DNA of 64,000 bases from Natronolimnohabitans sp. A-GB9 (GTDB lineage Archaea > Halobacteriota > Halobacteria > Halobacteriales > Natrialbaceae). Within the stretch, counting starts at the first letter, position 1. The number at the start of each line of letters is the position of its first letter. A program made the position numbers and the translations under genes. This document shows positions 63,977 to 64,000 of the stretch, piece by piece. The notes beneath the pieces are model-generated. The model worked only from the letters and a program-made list of their open reading frames with translations. It ran no database searches and was not told where the DNA came from. The stretch spans positions 1 through 64,000 of the forward strand of contig NZ_JAVDDV010000009.1 of assembly GCF_030848565.1 (NCBI RefSeq), written 5' to 3'.

Positions 63977-64000
63977 TCATACAGACTGCTGTAACGATGT
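63977..64000. repeat. Type A repeat element, cut by the window end
   Basis: TCATACAGACTGCTGTAACG and the next four bases match the first 24 bases of the type A elements at 521, 1504 and 31978 with a few differences. The rest lies outside the window. Confidence 0.55.

Noticed and set aside
63801-64000. B12 riboswitch upstream of cbiT
   Set aside because: No multi-stem structure or B12-box sequence is seen; only short palindromes near the TATA region.

Overview
The window is a piece of a haloarchaeal chromosome. The evidence is high GC, very acidic proteins, leaderless genes with TATA-like boxes about 25-30 bases upstream, archaeal TFE, archaeal Trm56, Bat-type HTH regulators, PGF-CTERM-like and Tat signals, and an archaeal-type che set. 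The gene families fit the Natrialbales, but no rRNA is present to fix the genus.

Layout. 1-2790: XapX protein (cut by the window edge), a small winged-helix protein, an HD hydrolase, a peroxiredoxin, TatA and tRNA-Arg(CCU). 3251-12195: a plus-strand type IV pilus-like operon with a PilB-type ATPase carrying a long acidic tail, a TadC/PilC membrane platform and five small proteins with pilin-like N termini. 12255-23300: an orphan restriction-enzyme-like protein, then the chemotaxis block cheR-cheD-cheC(tandem)-cheC-cheA-cheB-cheY-cheW on the minus strand, and a second CheW-like gene divergent from it. 23328-26369: lipoprotein, DUF2110 protein, TFE and two membrane proteins. 26401-34246: surface-glycan genes (GT4 glycosyltransferase, PfkB kinase, methyltransferase, flippase, alkaline-phosphatase-fold protein, sugar 4,6-dehydratase). 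34566-37416: Trm56, a secreted GLUG-repeat protein, a small membrane protein and a UspA. 37113-50212: an acetate-use region with a two-subunit solute:sodium symporter, two acetate-CoA ligases, a Bat-like regulator between them, a KefB-type antiporter and more UspA proteins. 50271-54147: four consecutive, extremely acidic proteins of unknown function. 54291-63800: a cobalamin (anaerobic-type corrin ring) operon read leftwards from a promoter near 63830: cbiT-cbiL-cbiF-cbiG-cbiH-cbiH-ferredoxin-LAGLIDADG-like protein-cbiX-DUF3209-beta-propeller protein.

A family of short palindromic elements (about 17-112 bases, ends like ATACTGTCGGACAGCAG or TGATACGG..CTGTAC) is scattered through the window. 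Most copies start at, or within a few bases of, a stop codon, and one copy supplies the C terminus of a protein. The strongest candidates for undescribed biology are: (i) the four-gene acidic cluster, which combines paired glycine-zipper helices with 11-residue amphipathic helical repeats; (ii) a LAGLIDADG-fold protein with altered catalytic positions inside the cobalamin operon; (iii) the stop-codon-associated palindrome family; and (iv) a Bat-type regulator whose N-terminal part looks like an inactivated tyrosine recombinase.
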